This document shows, piece by piece, positions 35,911 to 47,081 of a stretch of 64,000 bases of DNA. The DNA comes from Neptuniibacter marinus. GTDB lineage: Bacteria; Pseudomonadota; Gammaproteobacteria; Pseudomonadales; Balneatricaceae. The DNA is taken from contig NZ_LUTR01000014.1 of NCBI RefSeq assembly GCF_001597725.1, positions 1-64,000 of the forward strand, read 5' to 3'. The notes beneath the pieces were generated by a model. The model saw only the letters and a program-made list of their open reading frames with translations, was not told the DNA's origin and searched no databases. Position 1 is the first letter of the stretch; every line of letters begins with the position of its first letter. The translations under genes were made by a program, and so were the position numbers.

Positions 35911-37119
35911 ATGTCCATCGAAATCAAAGCGCCGACGTTCCCTGAATCAGTAGCAGACGGCACAATTGCAACTTGGCACAAACAACCTGGTGAAGCGTGC
36001 TCTGCTGATGATCTGATTGTAGATATCGAAACTGATAAAGTTGTTTTAGAAGTTGTAGCACCTGAAGATGGTGTAATCGCTGACATCCTAAAAGGTGAAG
36101 GTGAGACAGTTTTAAGTGATGAAGTAATCGCTCATTTCACGGCGGGTGCTGCGGGTAGCGCAGCTCCTGCTACTGAAGCAGTAGCTGAATCTACGGGTGA
36201 TGCAGATAAAGTAGGGCCTGCAGCGCGTAAGTTGATTGAAGAGAACGGCTTAGATGCTTCTGCTATCCCAGGTACTGGGAAAAACGGTGGTATCACTAAA
36301 GAAGATGTTCAAAACTTTATGAAAAATGGTGTTCCTGCACCAGCCCCAGCAGCTGCCGCGCCTGCTCCAGCGGCCGCAGCTCCAGCAGCACCAAGCGTGA
36401 ATGTCGCTGTAGGTGAGCGTGTAGAGAAGCGAGTTCCTATGACGCGTCTACGTGCGACAATCGCTAAACGTCTTGTTGAAGCTCAGCAAAATGCAGCGAT
36501 GTTGACGACGTATAACGAAGTTAATATGAAGCCTGTTATGGAACTTCGTAAACAGTATAAAGATCTGTTTGAGAAAACTCATAATGGAACACGTTTAGGT
36601 TTTATGTCTTTCTTTGTGAAAGCAGCAACCGAAGCGCTTAAAAAATTCCCAGCTGTAAACGCGTCAATCGATGGGAACGATATGGTTTACCACGGATATC
36701 AGGATATTGGTGTTGCCGTATCAACTGAACGTGGTCTTATGGTTCCTGTTCTTCGTGATACTGATGCTATGAGCTTAGCTGATGTAGAAAGCACGATTGC
36801 CGATTTTGGTAAGCGTGGCAGAGACGGTAAATTGGGAATGGATGATATGCAAGGTGGTACATTCACTATTACCAATGGTGGCGTGTTTGGATCCTTGATG
36901 TCTACACCTATCCTGAACCCACCACAGACTGCGATCTTGGGTATGCATAAAATTCAAGAGCGTCCTATGGCGGTGAATGGCCAGGTTGAAATCTTACCAA
37001 TGATGTATCTAGCTCTGTCATATGATCACCGTATGATTGATGGTAAGGAAGCTGTACAATTCCTAGTGACTATTAAAGATCTCCTGGAAGATCCTGCACG
37101 TATGCTCCTGGAAGTCTAA
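35911..37119 (+). CDS. sucB: Dihydrolipoyl succinyltransferase (E2)
   Basis: Core of the 2-oxoglutarate dehydrogenase complex. The single lipoyl domain (1-76) carries the lipoylated lysine in ETDKVVLEV (K43); a hinge follows, then the E1/E3-binding domain (about 98-135, [14 protein letters not shown]), an Ala/Pro linker (about 140-163) and the catalytic domain ending in the HRMIDG active site (about 372-377). 402 aa. AAGGAAAAA precedes the ATG. Confidence 0.98.
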   Translation: MSIEIKAPTFPESVADGTIATWHKQPGEACSADDLIVDIETDKVVLEVVAPEDGVIADILKGEGETVLSDEVIAHFTAGAAGSAAPATEAVAESTGDADKVGPAARKLIEENGLDASAIPGTGKNGGITKEDVQNFMKNGVPAPAPAAAAPAPAAAAPAAPSVNVAVGERVEKRVPMTRLRATIAKRLVEAQQNAAMLTTYNEVNMKPVMELRKQYKDLFEKTHNGTRLGFMSFFVKAATEALKKFPAVNASIDGNDMVYHGYQDIGVAVSTERGLMVPVLRDTDAMSLADVESTIADFGKRGRDGKLGMDDMQGGTFTITNGGVFGSLMSTPILNPPQTAILGMHKIQERPMAVNGQVEILPMMYLALSYDHRMIDGKEAVQFLVTIKDLLEDPARMLLEV

Positions 37120-37157
37120 AGTCAGTCCTTAACAAGTATAGAGTGAAGATAGGGTAA

Positions 37158-38597
<1,440 letters not shown>

Positions 38598-38617
38598 TAA
38601 TTTAGTGTTTTGACTCG

Positions 38618-38641
38618 GCTAGCTGCAACGGCGCAGCTAGC
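38618..38641 (+). promoter_or_regulatory. Stem-loop between lpdA and sucC
   Basis: Perfect 9-bp stem GCTAGCTGC (38618-38626) / GCAGCTAGC (38633-38641) with six-base loop, 20 bases after lpdA. It is followed by only a short T stretch, so it may attenuate, stabilise or process the transcript upstream of sucCD. Confidence 0.6.
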
Positions 38642-38744
38642 TGTTTAGCAATACTTGTTGTTGAACCCAACAGGGCTGTTACGAAAGCGTATTTAGACTT
38701 TCGATACAGAAAAATCATATAGTGACAACACAACGGATTAGAGC

Positions 38745-39911
38745 ATGAATCTTCATGAGTACCAGGGCAAACAGCTGTTTGCCGAATATGGTCTGCCGGT
38801 TTCTAAAGGAATCGCGGTAGATACTCCGGAAGCTGCTGCGGCAGCGGCTGAGAAAATTGGCGGTGATAAGTGGGTTGTTAAAACGCAGGTTCACGCAGGT
38901 GGCCGCGGTAAGGCTGGCGGCGTAAAGCTGGTTGATTCTCCTGCTGAAGCATCTGAATTTGCAGCTAACTGGCTTGGTAAAAACCTTGTTACTTATCAGA
39001 CTGATGCTAATGGTCAGCCGGTAGCAAAAATTTTGGTTGAAGACTGTACTGATATCGCTAATGAGCTTTATCTTGGCGCAGTAGTTGACCGTTCTTCTCG
39101 TCGTATTATTTTCATGGCATCTACTGAAGGTGGCGTTGAAATTGAGAAGGTTGCTGAAGAAACTCCTGAGAAAATCCTGAAAGCTGAAATTGATCCTTTA
39201 ACGGGTGCTCAGCCATATCAGGGTCGTGAACTAGCGTTTAAATTAGGTCTACAAGGTGACCAGATTAAGCAGTTCGTTCATATTTTTCTTGGTCTAGCAA
39301 AAATGTTCGAAGAGAAAGATCTTGCATTACTTGAGATCAACCCTCTTGTTATTACTGATGCAGGTAACCTGCACTGCCTAGACGCTAAAGTAGCGATTGA
39401 TGGTAATGCTGTATACCGTCATAAAGATCTTCAGGCGATGCATGATCCATCTCAAGAAGATGAGCGTGAAGCACATGCTGCTGAGTGGGATCTGAACTAT
39501 GTTGCTCTAGATGGCACTATTGGCTGCATGGTTAACGGTGCAGGCCTAGCAATGGGTACGATGGATATCGTTGCGTTGCACGGAGGCTTCCCAGCTAACT
39601 TCCTTGATGTTGGCGGCGGTGCGACTAAAGAACGTGTTACTGAAGCGTTCAAATTGATCCTTGCTGATGACAAAGTTAAAACAGTATTAGTTAATATCTT
39701 TGGTGGTATCGTGCGTTGCGACCTAATTGCTGAAGGTATTATTGGTGCTGTTAAAGAAGTTGGGGTAAACGTACCGGTTGTAGTACGTCTGGAAGGTAAC
39801 AATGCTGAACTAGGTTCTAAATTATTAGCTGAATCTGGTCTTGATATCATCGCAGCTACTAGCTTGACTGACGCAGCACAGCAGGCAGTAAACGCAGCGG
39901 AGGGTAAATAA
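38745..39911 (+). CDS. sucC: Succinyl-CoA synthetase beta subunit
   Basis: ADP-forming beta subunit of substrate-level phosphorylation in the TCA cycle. N-terminal ATP-grasp fold ([33 protein letters not shown]) and C-terminal CoA-ligase domain with [10 protein letters not shown]. 388 aa, the normal length. It overlaps sucD by one base (TAATG), as usual for these subunits. Confidence 0.98.
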   Translation: MNLHEYQGKQLFAEYGLPVSKGIAVDTPEAAAAAAEKIGGDKWVVKTQVHAGGRGKAGGVKLVDSPAEASEFAANWLGKNLVTYQTDANGQPVAKILVEDCTDIANELYLGAVVDRSSRRIIFMASTEGGVEIEKVAEETPEKILKAEIDPLTGAQPYQGRELAFKLGLQGDQIKQFVHIFLGLAKMFEEKDLALLEINPLVITDAGNLHCLDAKVAIDGNAVYRHKDLQAMHDPSQEDEREAHAAEWDLNYVALDGTIGCMVNGAGLAMGTMDIVALHGGFPANFLDVGGGATKERVTEAFKLILADDKVKTVLVNIFGGIVRCDLIAEGIIGAVKEVGVNVPVVVRLEGNNAELGSKLLAESGLDIIAATSLTDAAQQAVNAAEGK

Positions 39912-40783
39912 TGTCCGTTTTGATTAATAAAGACACCAAAGTAATCTGTCAGGGTTTCACTGGTGGTCAGGGTACCTTCCACTCTGAACAAGCAATTGCC
40001 TATGGCACTAAAATGGTTGGCGGTGTTACACCAGGTAAAGGTGGTTCTACTCACCTAGGTCTACCTGTATTTAACACGGTTGCTGAAGCTGTTGCTGAAA
40101 CAGGTGCCGAAGCGTCTGTTATCTATGTTCCTGCTCCTTTTTGTAAGGATTCTATCCTTGAAGCAGCGAATAGTGGAATTAAGCTGATCGTTTGTATCAC
40201 TGAACATATTCCTGTTATGGATATGCTTCAGTGTAAAGTTAAATGTGACGAGCTAGGCGTGCGCCTAATCGGCCCTAACTGCCCAGGTGTTATTACGCCA
40301 GGCGAATGTAAAATTGGTATTATGCCAGGTCACATTCACTTACCGGGTAAAGTTGGTATCGTTTCTCGTTCAGGTACGTTGACTTACGAAGCTGTGAAGC
40401 AGACTACAGATGCTGGCTTTGGTCAGTCTACCTGTGTAGGTATTGGTGGTGACCCAATTCCAGGTTCTAACTTCATTGATATTTTGGAAATGTTCCAGAA
40501 TGATCCACAGACTGAAGCGATTGTTATGATCGGTGAAATCGGTGGTACAGCTGAAGAAGAAGCGGCTGCTTATATCAAAGCAAATGTAACTAAGCCTGTT
40601 GTATCTTACATTGCTGGTGTTACTGCACCTGCAGGTAAGCGTATGGGTCATGCCGGTGCAATTATCTCTGGCGGTAAAGGTACTGCTGATGAGAAATTTG
40701 CAGCCCTAGAGGATGCAGGTGTTAAGACTGTACGTTCTTTGGCTCAAATCGGTGATGCTTTGAAAGAACTTACAGGCTGGTAA
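39911..40783 (+). CDS. sucD: Succinyl-CoA synthetase alpha subunit
   Basis: CoA-binding subunit that carries the phosphohistidine. CoA-binding [13 protein letters not shown] is near residue 16, [12 protein letters not shown] is near 122, and the phosphorylated histidine lies in [12 protein letters not shown] (about 244-255). 290 aa. It ends the suc block at a terminator with a UUCG loop. Confidence 0.98.
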   Translation: MSVLINKDTKVICQGFTGGQGTFHSEQAIAYGTKMVGGVTPGKGGSTHLGLPVFNTVAEAVAETGAEASVIYVPAPFCKDSILEAANSGIKLIVCITEHIPVMDMLQCKVKCDELGVRLIGPNCPGVITPGECKIGIMPGHIHLPGKVGIVSRSGTLTYEAVKQTTDAGFGQSTCVGIGGDPIPGSNFIDILEMFQNDPQTEAIVMIGEIGGTAEEEAAAYIKANVTKPVVSYIAGVTAPAGKRMGHAGAIISGGKGTADEKFAALEDAGVKTVRSLAQIGDALKELTGW

Positions 40784-40800
40784 GCTACCTCCTGTCAAGA

Positions 40801-40827
40801 AAAAGGCAGCTTCGGCTGCCTTTTTTT
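40801..40827 (+). terminator. Rho-independent terminator of the suc block
   Basis: GGCAGC-TTCG-GCTGCC (40805-40820) preceded by AAAA and followed by seven T; the UUCG tetraloop is an especially stable form. Confidence 0.95.
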
Positions 40828-40912
40828 GTTTTAGCTTATTGCTGTTTAGTTTGACGACTGGATAATTCAGCAACTATTGTGATGTTAACCGTAATTAGAC
40901 GATTGTTGATTG

Positions 40913-41551
40913 ATGCTTATGAATAAAACTATTGTATTAGGTGGTGTAGCTGCGGCGGCTGTTCTTGTTGCTGCGGGGGTTGGCTTTTATTGCTATATGC
41001 TTAAAGCTGAATTGTCAGAGTACAAAAAGCTTGGTGATCTAGCGTCTATGCAGCAATTTAGTCAAGAGAACTATGATTTAACAAAAGAAAATAAAACATT
41101 ACAGGGCTCGATTGATAAGATCCAAAAAGGGTTTCTTAACTATCGAAAAAACGAGTTGCTTGAGGCTGAGCGTCGTACAGAAAGACGTGTTGAAACGGCT
41201 ATCGCTTCTTTTACGCCTATTTCAGGACCTTATGTGTTCACGGCTATAGCTGCGTTAGAGCAGCGAGAGTTATGTGCACATACTCAGCAGTTGGTTCAGT
41301 TAGAGGCTGAGCTTTTTGAGAGTTCAGATCCAGCTGTTGTGATGCAGCAGAATAAAGTTTGCTCTGTTCGTTTAGAGCGGAAATTAATTCCTTTGTTTAA
41401 ATATCAAATGCTTAGGGTTCGGGCTGGAATGACTGGATCACTGCAACATTTAAGAATTGATGCAGAAAAGAAATTTGTTAGTGCACGAGAGCTATTATCT
41501 AAGTGGCAAATTCCAGTCGAGAAAGAGTTAGACTCCTACACTAAGTTTTAA
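40913..41551 (+). CDS. Membrane-anchored coiled-coil protein, unknown
   Basis: About 212 aa. An N-terminal hydrophobic helix (about 5-27, IVLGGVAAAAVLVAAGVGFYCYM) acts as an anchor; the remainder is mostly charged helix with a coiled-coil look (about 30-85) and a second helical part with two Cys (LCAHTQQ and NKVCSVR). I do not recognise a family. ATG at 40913 and 40919 are both possible; neither has a strong ribosome site. It lies after the suc terminator, so it has its own promoter, and precedes the GGDEF/EAL pair in the same direction. Confidence 0.75.
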   Translation: MLMNKTIVLGGVAAAAVLVAAGVGFYCYMLKAELSEYKKLGDLASMQQFSQENYDLTKENKTLQGSIDKIQKGFLNYRKNELLEAERRTERRVETAIASFTPISGPYVFTAIAALEQRELCAHTQQLVQLEAELFESSDPAVVMQQNKVCSVRLERKLIPLFKYQMLRVRAGMTGSLQHLRIDAEKKFVSARELLSKWQIPVEKELDSYTKF

Positions 41552-41691
41552 CTGTCTGTATTTTCATATGTCTAAGGAGGAAGATTATTTATAGTCTGAT
41601 ACAGAGAGTTTTATTTCTTTGGTCTGTTTATTGCTTTAATTCGTAATCGAGCTGTTTTGAAAAAAATAGTGATATCAAAAGGACCGGTCTT

Positions 41692-43155
41692 ATGGCGCAT
41701 GGAGCTTTGAGCAACCCCTATAAAGGGAAAGGCGTTATAACTATTGTTATATGCTTCTTTTTGGTGCTTGATTGCACTGCTTTGGGCATAAATTTCTTCA
41801 TTACTCAGCAAGTTGAAGATGATGCATTGGCCATAAATATAGCTGGCAGACAGAGAATGTTGTCGCAGCGAATGACGAAAGTTTTACTTTTGATGTCCGA
41901 TGATCAGATGAGTTCAGTTACCTATAAAAAAGAGTTGGAGTATGTCTATAAATTATTCCTCTCTACATTGGTTGTTTTTGAAGAGGGTGGCGATTCTGTT
42001 GGCGGTTTAGGTGATAGTAAAAAATTTCCAGGTTTGTCAGACCCTATTGCTCTGCAGTTTGTATCTGAAACCCGTGGGTTGATTGATAAGTTAGGTTTAC
42101 ATATAGAAAAGCTGCTTGAGAATCCTGAAGATCAAGTCGCTTTTAATAGCGCATTAGAGATCAGTAAAAACAGTAATTTAAAAATGCTGGGTCTTATGAA
42201 TGCCTTAACTTTTCGTATTGAGCAGATGGCGGCAGAGAAGACAACGAGCCTGCGCTGGGTTCAGGCATTTGCTTTTGTGTTAGCGTTATTGAATTTTGCG
42301 ATCATTGTTAGGCTCTATAACAAACGTTCGGAAGAGACAGAAATGTTAATGCAAAGCTTCATGCATTTAGTCAATAGTGCTGCAGCTTGTTTGATTGTCT
42401 TTAATGAAAAAGGTGAAGTTCAGTTTGCCAATGCTATGAGCTTGGAAAAGTTTGGTTATTCAAAAAAGGGCTTTTTGACGCTGACCGAGAGTCAGCTTTT
42501 TCGAGTCGAGAATGATGAAACCTTTGCTATTACTGCAACCGGTGAGGCTATAAAAATTGAATTATTAAAACGTAGCTTTGTCTTAAATGGAAAGAAGTTT
42601 TTGATAACGACGATCAATGATATTAGCCACCATATGAAGGTCCAGGAACATTTATCTTATCTTGCCAGCCATGATCTTCTTACGGGGATTGGTAATAGAC
42701 GAGGCTTGTTAGATAGATTGGAACTCGAGGTGGCTAGAGCTGAGCGATATGAAGGTAAGTTAGGGGTTTTCTTTATTGATCTTGATAAGTTTAAGCCAGT
42801 AAATGACCTGTTTGGGCATGGGGTTGGTGATATGCTTTTGAAGAAATTTTCTAATCGATTAAAAAATGCTGTTAGGAAATCAGATTTTGTTGCTCGTTAT
42901 GGTGGGGATGAATTTGTAGTTTTAATGATAGATGTAAAAGATGATGAGGCTTTTGAAAGTTGTCGTAAGGCGATAGGCGATGTTTTTCAAAGACCTTTTG
43001 ATTGGGAGGGAGAAGAGATCTTTTTGGATTGTAGTGTGGGTGTATCAACTTATCCTGCAGATTCTAAAGATAGTTACGATCTTCTATTGCTTGCTGATCA
43101 ACGTATGTATGAATCTAAAAAAAATAAACGCAAAGTTAGTTCAGTATCTTCGTGA
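41692..43155 (+). CDS. PilJ-type sensor / PAS / GGDEF diguanylate cyclase
   Basis: Membrane-bound c-di-GMP synthase of 487 aa. Transmembrane helices near 14-37 and 192-212 frame a periplasmic region with NIAGRQRMLSQRMTK (about 49-63), the signature of PilJ N-terminal domains and related to the nitrate-sensing P-box of NarX/NarQ. A PAS-like segment follows (about 222-310). The GGDEF motif is at 404-408 with inhibitory RKSD at 395-398, so catalysis and feedback are both predicted. ATG at 41692 follows AAAGGA. The partner EAL gene starts 70 bases later. Confidence 0.88.
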   Translation: MAHGALSNPYKGKGVITIVICFFLVLDCTALGINFFITQQVEDDALAINIAGRQRMLSQRMTKVLLLMSDDQMSSVTYKKELEYVYKLFLSTLVVFEEGGDSVGGLGDSKKFPGLSDPIALQFVSETRGLIDKLGLHIEKLLENPEDQVAFNSALEISKNSNLKMLGLMNALTFRIEQMAAEKTTSLRWVQAFAFVLALLNFAIIVRLYNKRSEETEMLMQSFMHLVNSAAACLIVFNEKGEVQFANAMSLEKFGYSKKGFLTLTESQLFRVENDETFAITATGEAIKIELLKRSFVLNGKKFLITTINDISHHMKVQEHLSYLASHDLLTGIGNRRGLLDRLELEVARAERYEGKLGVFFIDLDKFKPVNDLFGHGVGDMLLKKFSNRLKNAVRKSDFVARYGGDEFVVLMIDVKDDEAFESCRKAIGDVFQRPFDWEGEEIFLDCSVGVSTYPADSKDSYDLLLLADQRMYESKKNKRKVSSVSS

Positions 43156-43225
43156 ATTTCAATTATTGATTTGGGATTAAGTGTTCCAAATTGGTTTAGA
43201 GTTAAGTAAGAGTAGAGTTTTATAT

Positions 43226-44443
43226 ATGAGCGTTACAGTTTTTCCTTATTTTCAGCCTATTATTGAAACGGCTACAGGGCGTATAGCCGGTTATGAAGCT
43301 CTAGCGCGCATGGAGGATGCTGCGGGTAACGTTGTTTCAGCAGGTGGTCTGTTTTCGGATCATACGATTGACGTTAAAGAGCGTATTATGTTGGATAGGG
43401 ATGTTCGCCTAAAAGCGTTAAAGCAGCTTGAAAATCTTCCGGATGATACGTTTTTAAGCATAAACATCTCTCCCGAATGGCTGCAGTATTTAGAGTCTTT
43501 AGATAATCTACCAACCCTTGAGATGATTAAGTCGCTTGCGGCGGATAGCTCAAAAGTTGTTATAGAAATTACAGAGCTTGATGGTGACCTTGATGTGATT
43601 GAGCGTTTAGTGGATCGCTATCGTGAACAAGGGTTTAGAGTTGCTATAGATGATTTTGGTACCGGTTTCTCTCAACTTGATCGAATAGCGTTGTTAAAAC
43701 CCGATATTATTAAGCTTGATATGACGCTTATAAAGAGCGGTGCTGAAGATAATCGTAGGTCATCCATGATACAGATGTTGGGTGAATTAGCGTCTAAACT
43801 TGGTAGTAAAGTACTGTGTGAAGGCGTGGAAACGGAAGATGAGTATTACTTAGCATTGAGTTGTAATGCGGTTTACGTTCAAGGTTTTTTGTTTTCAGCT
43901 GCCACTGAGAAAATGGAAGCGCCAGATAGTACAGTCGTAAAGGTAAGCAACTTATTAAGCCACTACCGTGATCGTGCTATAGAGGCAACCTCACGTAGTC
44001 ATTGGCGAGCGGATAAAATAAAAGCGGAGCTATTATCTCTTCGCGAGGTGCTAAGGGCTGCAAATGATGATGGGGGTTTAGAGCATTTTGTTGCTGCAGA
44101 CCACCTGTTACGTTTTTATCTTTGTGACCGGTTAGGGAATCAGATCTCACCCAACTATGAAAATAGTGATAAAGGTTGGATCAAGGATAATAGCCATAAC
44201 GGATATAATTGGAGTTGGCGGCCATACTTTTTTGAGCTATTAGGCTCTACTGATACACAAAGTCGTTTGGTTTTTTCTGAACCTTATCAAGATATCCATA
44301 CGGGTCTTAGAGCTCAAACGGCTGTTTTATTTCTAGATAATTCCAGAATTCTATTGGCCGATTTGAGAGATGAGCAGCGGGAATCAGATCTGTTTAGCCG
44401 GTTTAGTGCAATGCCTGCAGGCTGGATTCCTGAAATAGATTAA
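43226..44443 (+). CDS. EAL-domain c-di-GMP phosphodiesterase with YkuI-like C-terminus
   Basis: Hydrolyses c-di-GMP to pGpG. From the chosen start the EAL motif is in GYEALARM (about 21-28), and the other metal/catalytic residues are all present: N in FLSINISP, E in IEITELD, DD in IDDFGTGF, K in IIKLD, E in CEGVETE and Q in YVQGFLFS. The C-terminal 150 residues (from about 260) form a PAS/Cache-like region like that of YkuI, likely sensory. ATG at 43226 gives a family N-terminus; an in-frame GTG at 43181 is possible. Its end overlaps the convergent DUF3108 gene by four bases. Confidence 0.9.
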   Translation: MSVTVFPYFQPIIETATGRIAGYEALARMEDAAGNVVSAGGLFSDHTIDVKERIMLDRDVRLKALKQLENLPDDTFLSINISPEWLQYLESLDNLPTLEMIKSLAADSSKVVIEITELDGDLDVIERLVDRYREQGFRVAIDDFGTGFSQLDRIALLKPDIIKLDMTLIKSGAEDNRRSSMIQMLGELASKLGSKVLCEGVETEDEYYLALSCNAVYVQGFLFSAATEKMEAPDSTVVKVSNLLSHYRDRAIEATSRSHWRADKIKAELLSLREVLRAANDDGGLEHFVAADHLLRFYLCDRLGNQISPNYENSDKGWIKDNSHNGYNWSWRPYFFELLGSTDTQSRLVFSEPYQDIHTGLRAQTAVLFLDNSRILLADLRDEQRESDLFSRFSAMPAGWIPEID

Positions 44444-45156
44444 TTAGAGTTTAGCTCTTTCAGTAATAGAGTATAAGCTTTATCTTTTTTCTCTATTTGT
44501 TTGAGCTTAATTATTTGATAGTTGAGTTCTGGGGCAAACCAGATGTAGGTTTGCCTTGGGCTGTTTGCTTCACGAACCCGCTTTACTCTAATCGTTTTAT
44601 AGATGCCTATAGGGGCTTCAATTACCTCTTGGCCATCTACTTGGAATTTATACTCTTTTAAAATACCGCCATCGGCAACTTGATAGGTAAAACTGGTTTC
44701 CCCTTTAGCTAGCTCCTGCTGGAGTAGCATTTGATAACTTATTTTATCTTGTACGCCGGGGGTCACATCCATCTGCCAAGGTTTATCGTCTACTTCATTG
44801 GTAACACGATTATTTTCCCAGTCAAAGCTGATTTCTGCGTTACGTTTTTTACCAAAAACGCTGCGCTTAAATGTGTAATGAATAGGGGAGAGGGCTTTGT
44901 TATTCCATTGAAAGTGGCTTTTTTCGAATATGCTGGCAAACATCGAGTTGGCTTTAGATTCGAACGTCCAACTATCATCGGATGACTTTTTTAGTTGGCG
45001 AATTGTGTCTCCACTCACTGAGATAGGCCCATCCCAATCTAATTCATAAGATGCTGTAAAAGGTTTAAATACAGATACGTCAGCATGAAGAGGGGTAGTT
45101 AAGAAGAAAAGAGAGGCTAAAAGTATAAGTGGCGTCCTCAATGAAATTCTAAACAT
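44440..45156 (-). CDS. DUF3108 domain protein, exported
   Basis: 238 aa with a signal peptide (about 1-25, ending PLHADVS) and a beta-rich body typical of DUF3108: YELDWDGPISVSGD near the start, ELNYQIIKLKQIEKKD near the end. Family function is not established; a periplasmic or outer-membrane location is likely. It follows purN by 12 bases in a purM-purN-DUF3108 run, a neighbour order I associate with Pseudomonas and relatives. Confidence 0.85.
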   Translation of the reverse strand: MFRISLRTPLILLASLFFLTTPLHADVSVFKPFTASYELDWDGPISVSGDTIRQLKKSSDDSWTFESKANSMFASIFEKSHFQWNNKALSPIHYTFKRSVFGKKRNAEISFDWENNRVTNEVDDKPWQMDVTPGVQDKISYQMLLQQELAKGETSFTYQVADGGILKEYKFQVDGQEVIEAPIGIYKTIRVKRVREANSPRQTYIWFAPELNYQIIKLKQIEKKDKAYTLLLKELNSN

Positions 45157-45168
45157 AATTATATCCTC

Positions 45169-45819
45169 TTAATCTAATGGAGCCACTTGATAGCCTTGCG
45201 ATGGCAGGGTATTACCATCCATAAGTATCCCGCTTTGAGTCCAGATTAACTTATTAGCACAGTATAACTCAACGGCAAGTGGATATATTACATGCTCAAT
45301 AGCATGTACTTTTTGCTGTAAGCTCTCTTCATTATCATCCATAGTGACACTGACTTTACCCTGAACAGCAAGGGGTCCCCCATCAAGCTCTTCAGTTACA
45401 AAATGTACAGTGCAGCCGTGTTCTTTGTCACCCGCTTCAATCGCACGCTTATGTGTATGTAAGCCTTTATACTTAGGGAGTAAGGATGGGTGGATATTAA
45501 GCATCCGTCCTTGATAATGACGAACAAAGTCCGGTGTTAGAATCCGCATGAAACCAGCAAGTACAATAAGGTCAGGTTGATACTGATCTATCTCTTTAAT
45601 CATCGCTTGATCAAAGCTGAGGCGATCTTCAAAGTCAGTATGTTTTAACGTGATTGCTGGAATATTAGCATTTTGGGCGCGCTGCAAGCCAAAAGCCTCG
45701 GCTTTATTGCTAAGAACAGCTTCGATACGGCCATTGATCTGGCCTGTATCGATAGCGTCCATTATAGCTTGCAGATTCGAACCACTACCTGAAATCAGGA
45801 CAACGATTCTTTTGGTCAT
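45169..45819 (-). CDS. purN: Phosphoribosylglycinamide formyltransferase
   Basis: Third step of purine synthesis, transferring a formyl group from 10-formyl-tetrahydrofolate to GAR. The N-terminal SGSGSNLQAI loop (10-19) binds phosphate; the catalytic Asn/His/Asp set is in RMLNIHPSLLPKYKG (about 105-119) and GCTVHFVTEELDGG (about 134-147). 216 aa. It starts eight bases after the purM stop on the minus strand, so the two are co-transcribed. Confidence 0.97.
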   Translation of the reverse strand: MTKRIVVLISGSGSNLQAIMDAIDTGQINGRIEAVLSNKAEAFGLQRAQNANIPAITLKHTDFEDRLSFDQAMIKEIDQYQPDLIVLAGFMRILTPDFVRHYQGRMLNIHPSLLPKYKGLHTHKRAIEAGDKEHGCTVHFVTEELDGGPLAVQGKVSVTMDDNEESLQQKVHAIEHVIYPLAVELYCANKLIWTQSGILMDGNTLPSQGYQVAPLD

Positions 45820-45827
45820 AGGCTGGA

Positions 45828-46886
45828 TTAAACTCCCATGCCTGCAAGTTCAACCTGTTCTTCGCCATTGTTTGCTTCAGCAATAGAACCTATTACCCAA
45901 GCCTCTTCATTGGCATCAGCCAGAATAGAAAGGGCTTCTTCTTGTTTCTCAGCAGGTACACAGATCACCATGCCTACGCCGCAGTTAAATGTGCGGTACA
46001 TTTCAGTTGTTGCTACATTTCCTTGTTCTTGCAACCATGTGAAAACAGGAGGCAAGGTCCAAGACTGCGTATTAATTACCGCTTTTGCGTTAGCCGGAAG
46101 TACGCGTGGGATATTCTCAAGTAAACCGCCGCCAGTAATGTGAGATAGCGCATTAACTTGTGACTCTTTAATGAGCTTAAGCAGAGACTTAACATAGATC
46201 CGCGTTGGTGCCATTAAAGCATCAGCCAGAGGTTTGCCATCTAATTCAGCAGTTAATTCAGTGCCGCTTACTTCTAAGATTTTACGAATCAAAGAGTAAC
46301 CGTTTGAATGGGGACCTGAAGAGGCTAAACCGATCAGTACGTCACCGACTTTAACTTGGCTACCATCTATAATGTCATCTTCTTCTACTACGCCTGTACA
46401 GAATCCGGCTAAGTCGTAATCTTCGCCTTCGTACATGCCTGGCATTTCTGCTGTTTCACCGCCGACTAAAGCGGCTCCGGCAAGCTCGCAACCTTTGCCT
46501 ATGCCTGTTACAACATCTGCTGCAGTATCAACGTTAAGTTTACCTGTCGCGTAATAATCTAAGAAAAGTAGAGGTTCTGCGCCGGCTACAATCAAGTCGT
46601 TGACACACATAGCGACTAAATCGATACCAATAGTGTCGTGTTTACCTAAATCCATAGCTAAACGTAGTTTAGTACCGACACCGTCAGTACCTGAAACAAG
46701 TACAGGTTTACGATAGCCTTCAGGGATACGACATAATGCGCCGAAACCACCTAAGCCTCCCATTACTTCTGGGCGGGTGGTGCTTTTTGCTACGCCTTTA
46801 ATACGATCAACTAGGGCATTGCCAGCGTCGATATCGACACCCGCATCTTTATAGCTCAGTGAGCTGCTATCAGAACCGGTAGACAT
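45828..46886 (-). CDS. purM: Phosphoribosylformylglycinamidine cyclo-ligase
   Basis: Makes aminoimidazole ribotide, step five of purine synthesis. The N-terminus [13 protein letters not shown], then [24 protein letters not shown] and [10 protein letters not shown] are diagnostic. 352 aa. It is the first gene of the minus-strand purM-purN-DUF3108 run and faces the DUF2066 gene across a 195-base divergent promoter region. Confidence 0.98.
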   Translation of the reverse strand: MSTGSDSSSLSYKDAGVDIDAGNALVDRIKGVAKSTTRPEVMGGLGGFGALCRIPEGYRKPVLVSGTDGVGTKLRLAMDLGKHDTIGIDLVAMCVNDLIVAGAEPLLFLDYYATGKLNVDTAADVVTGIGKGCELAGAALVGGETAEMPGMYEGEDYDLAGFCTGVVEEDDIIDGSQVKVGDVLIGLASSGPHSNGYSLIRKILEVSGTELTAELDGKPLADALMAPTRIYVKSLLKLIKESQVNALSHITGGGLLENIPRVLPANAKAVINTQSWTLPPVFTWLQEQGNVATTEMYRTFNCGVGMVICVPAEKQEEALSILADANEEAWVIGSIAEANNGEEQVELAGMGV

Positions 46887-47081
46887 GGATCAGTTAACCT
46901 TTCATGTGCAAGGGAAAATATGGAAGAAAATTATTGCGCGTATTCTACCGTTTCTTGGCATTTAATACACTCATATCCTGATGCAAAATTAACAAAATGT
47001 CATAAGAAACCATCTAAAAAGCATTATCAGCTTGTGGTACAGTTACGCCATCTTCCTGTTTGCAAATTTTGAGGCAGCTTA

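Noticed and set aside
39497-40054. 185-codon minus-strand open frame
   Set aside because: It lies entirely antisense to the well-conserved sucC/sucD genes, has no ribosome site, and its composition follows from codon use on the other strand.
41568-41594. Eight-codon frame MSKEEDYL containing AAGGAGG
   Set aside because: No ribosome site of its own; the Shine-Dalgarno-like bases have no start codon at a proper distance. Probably chance, although a leader peptide cannot be excluded.
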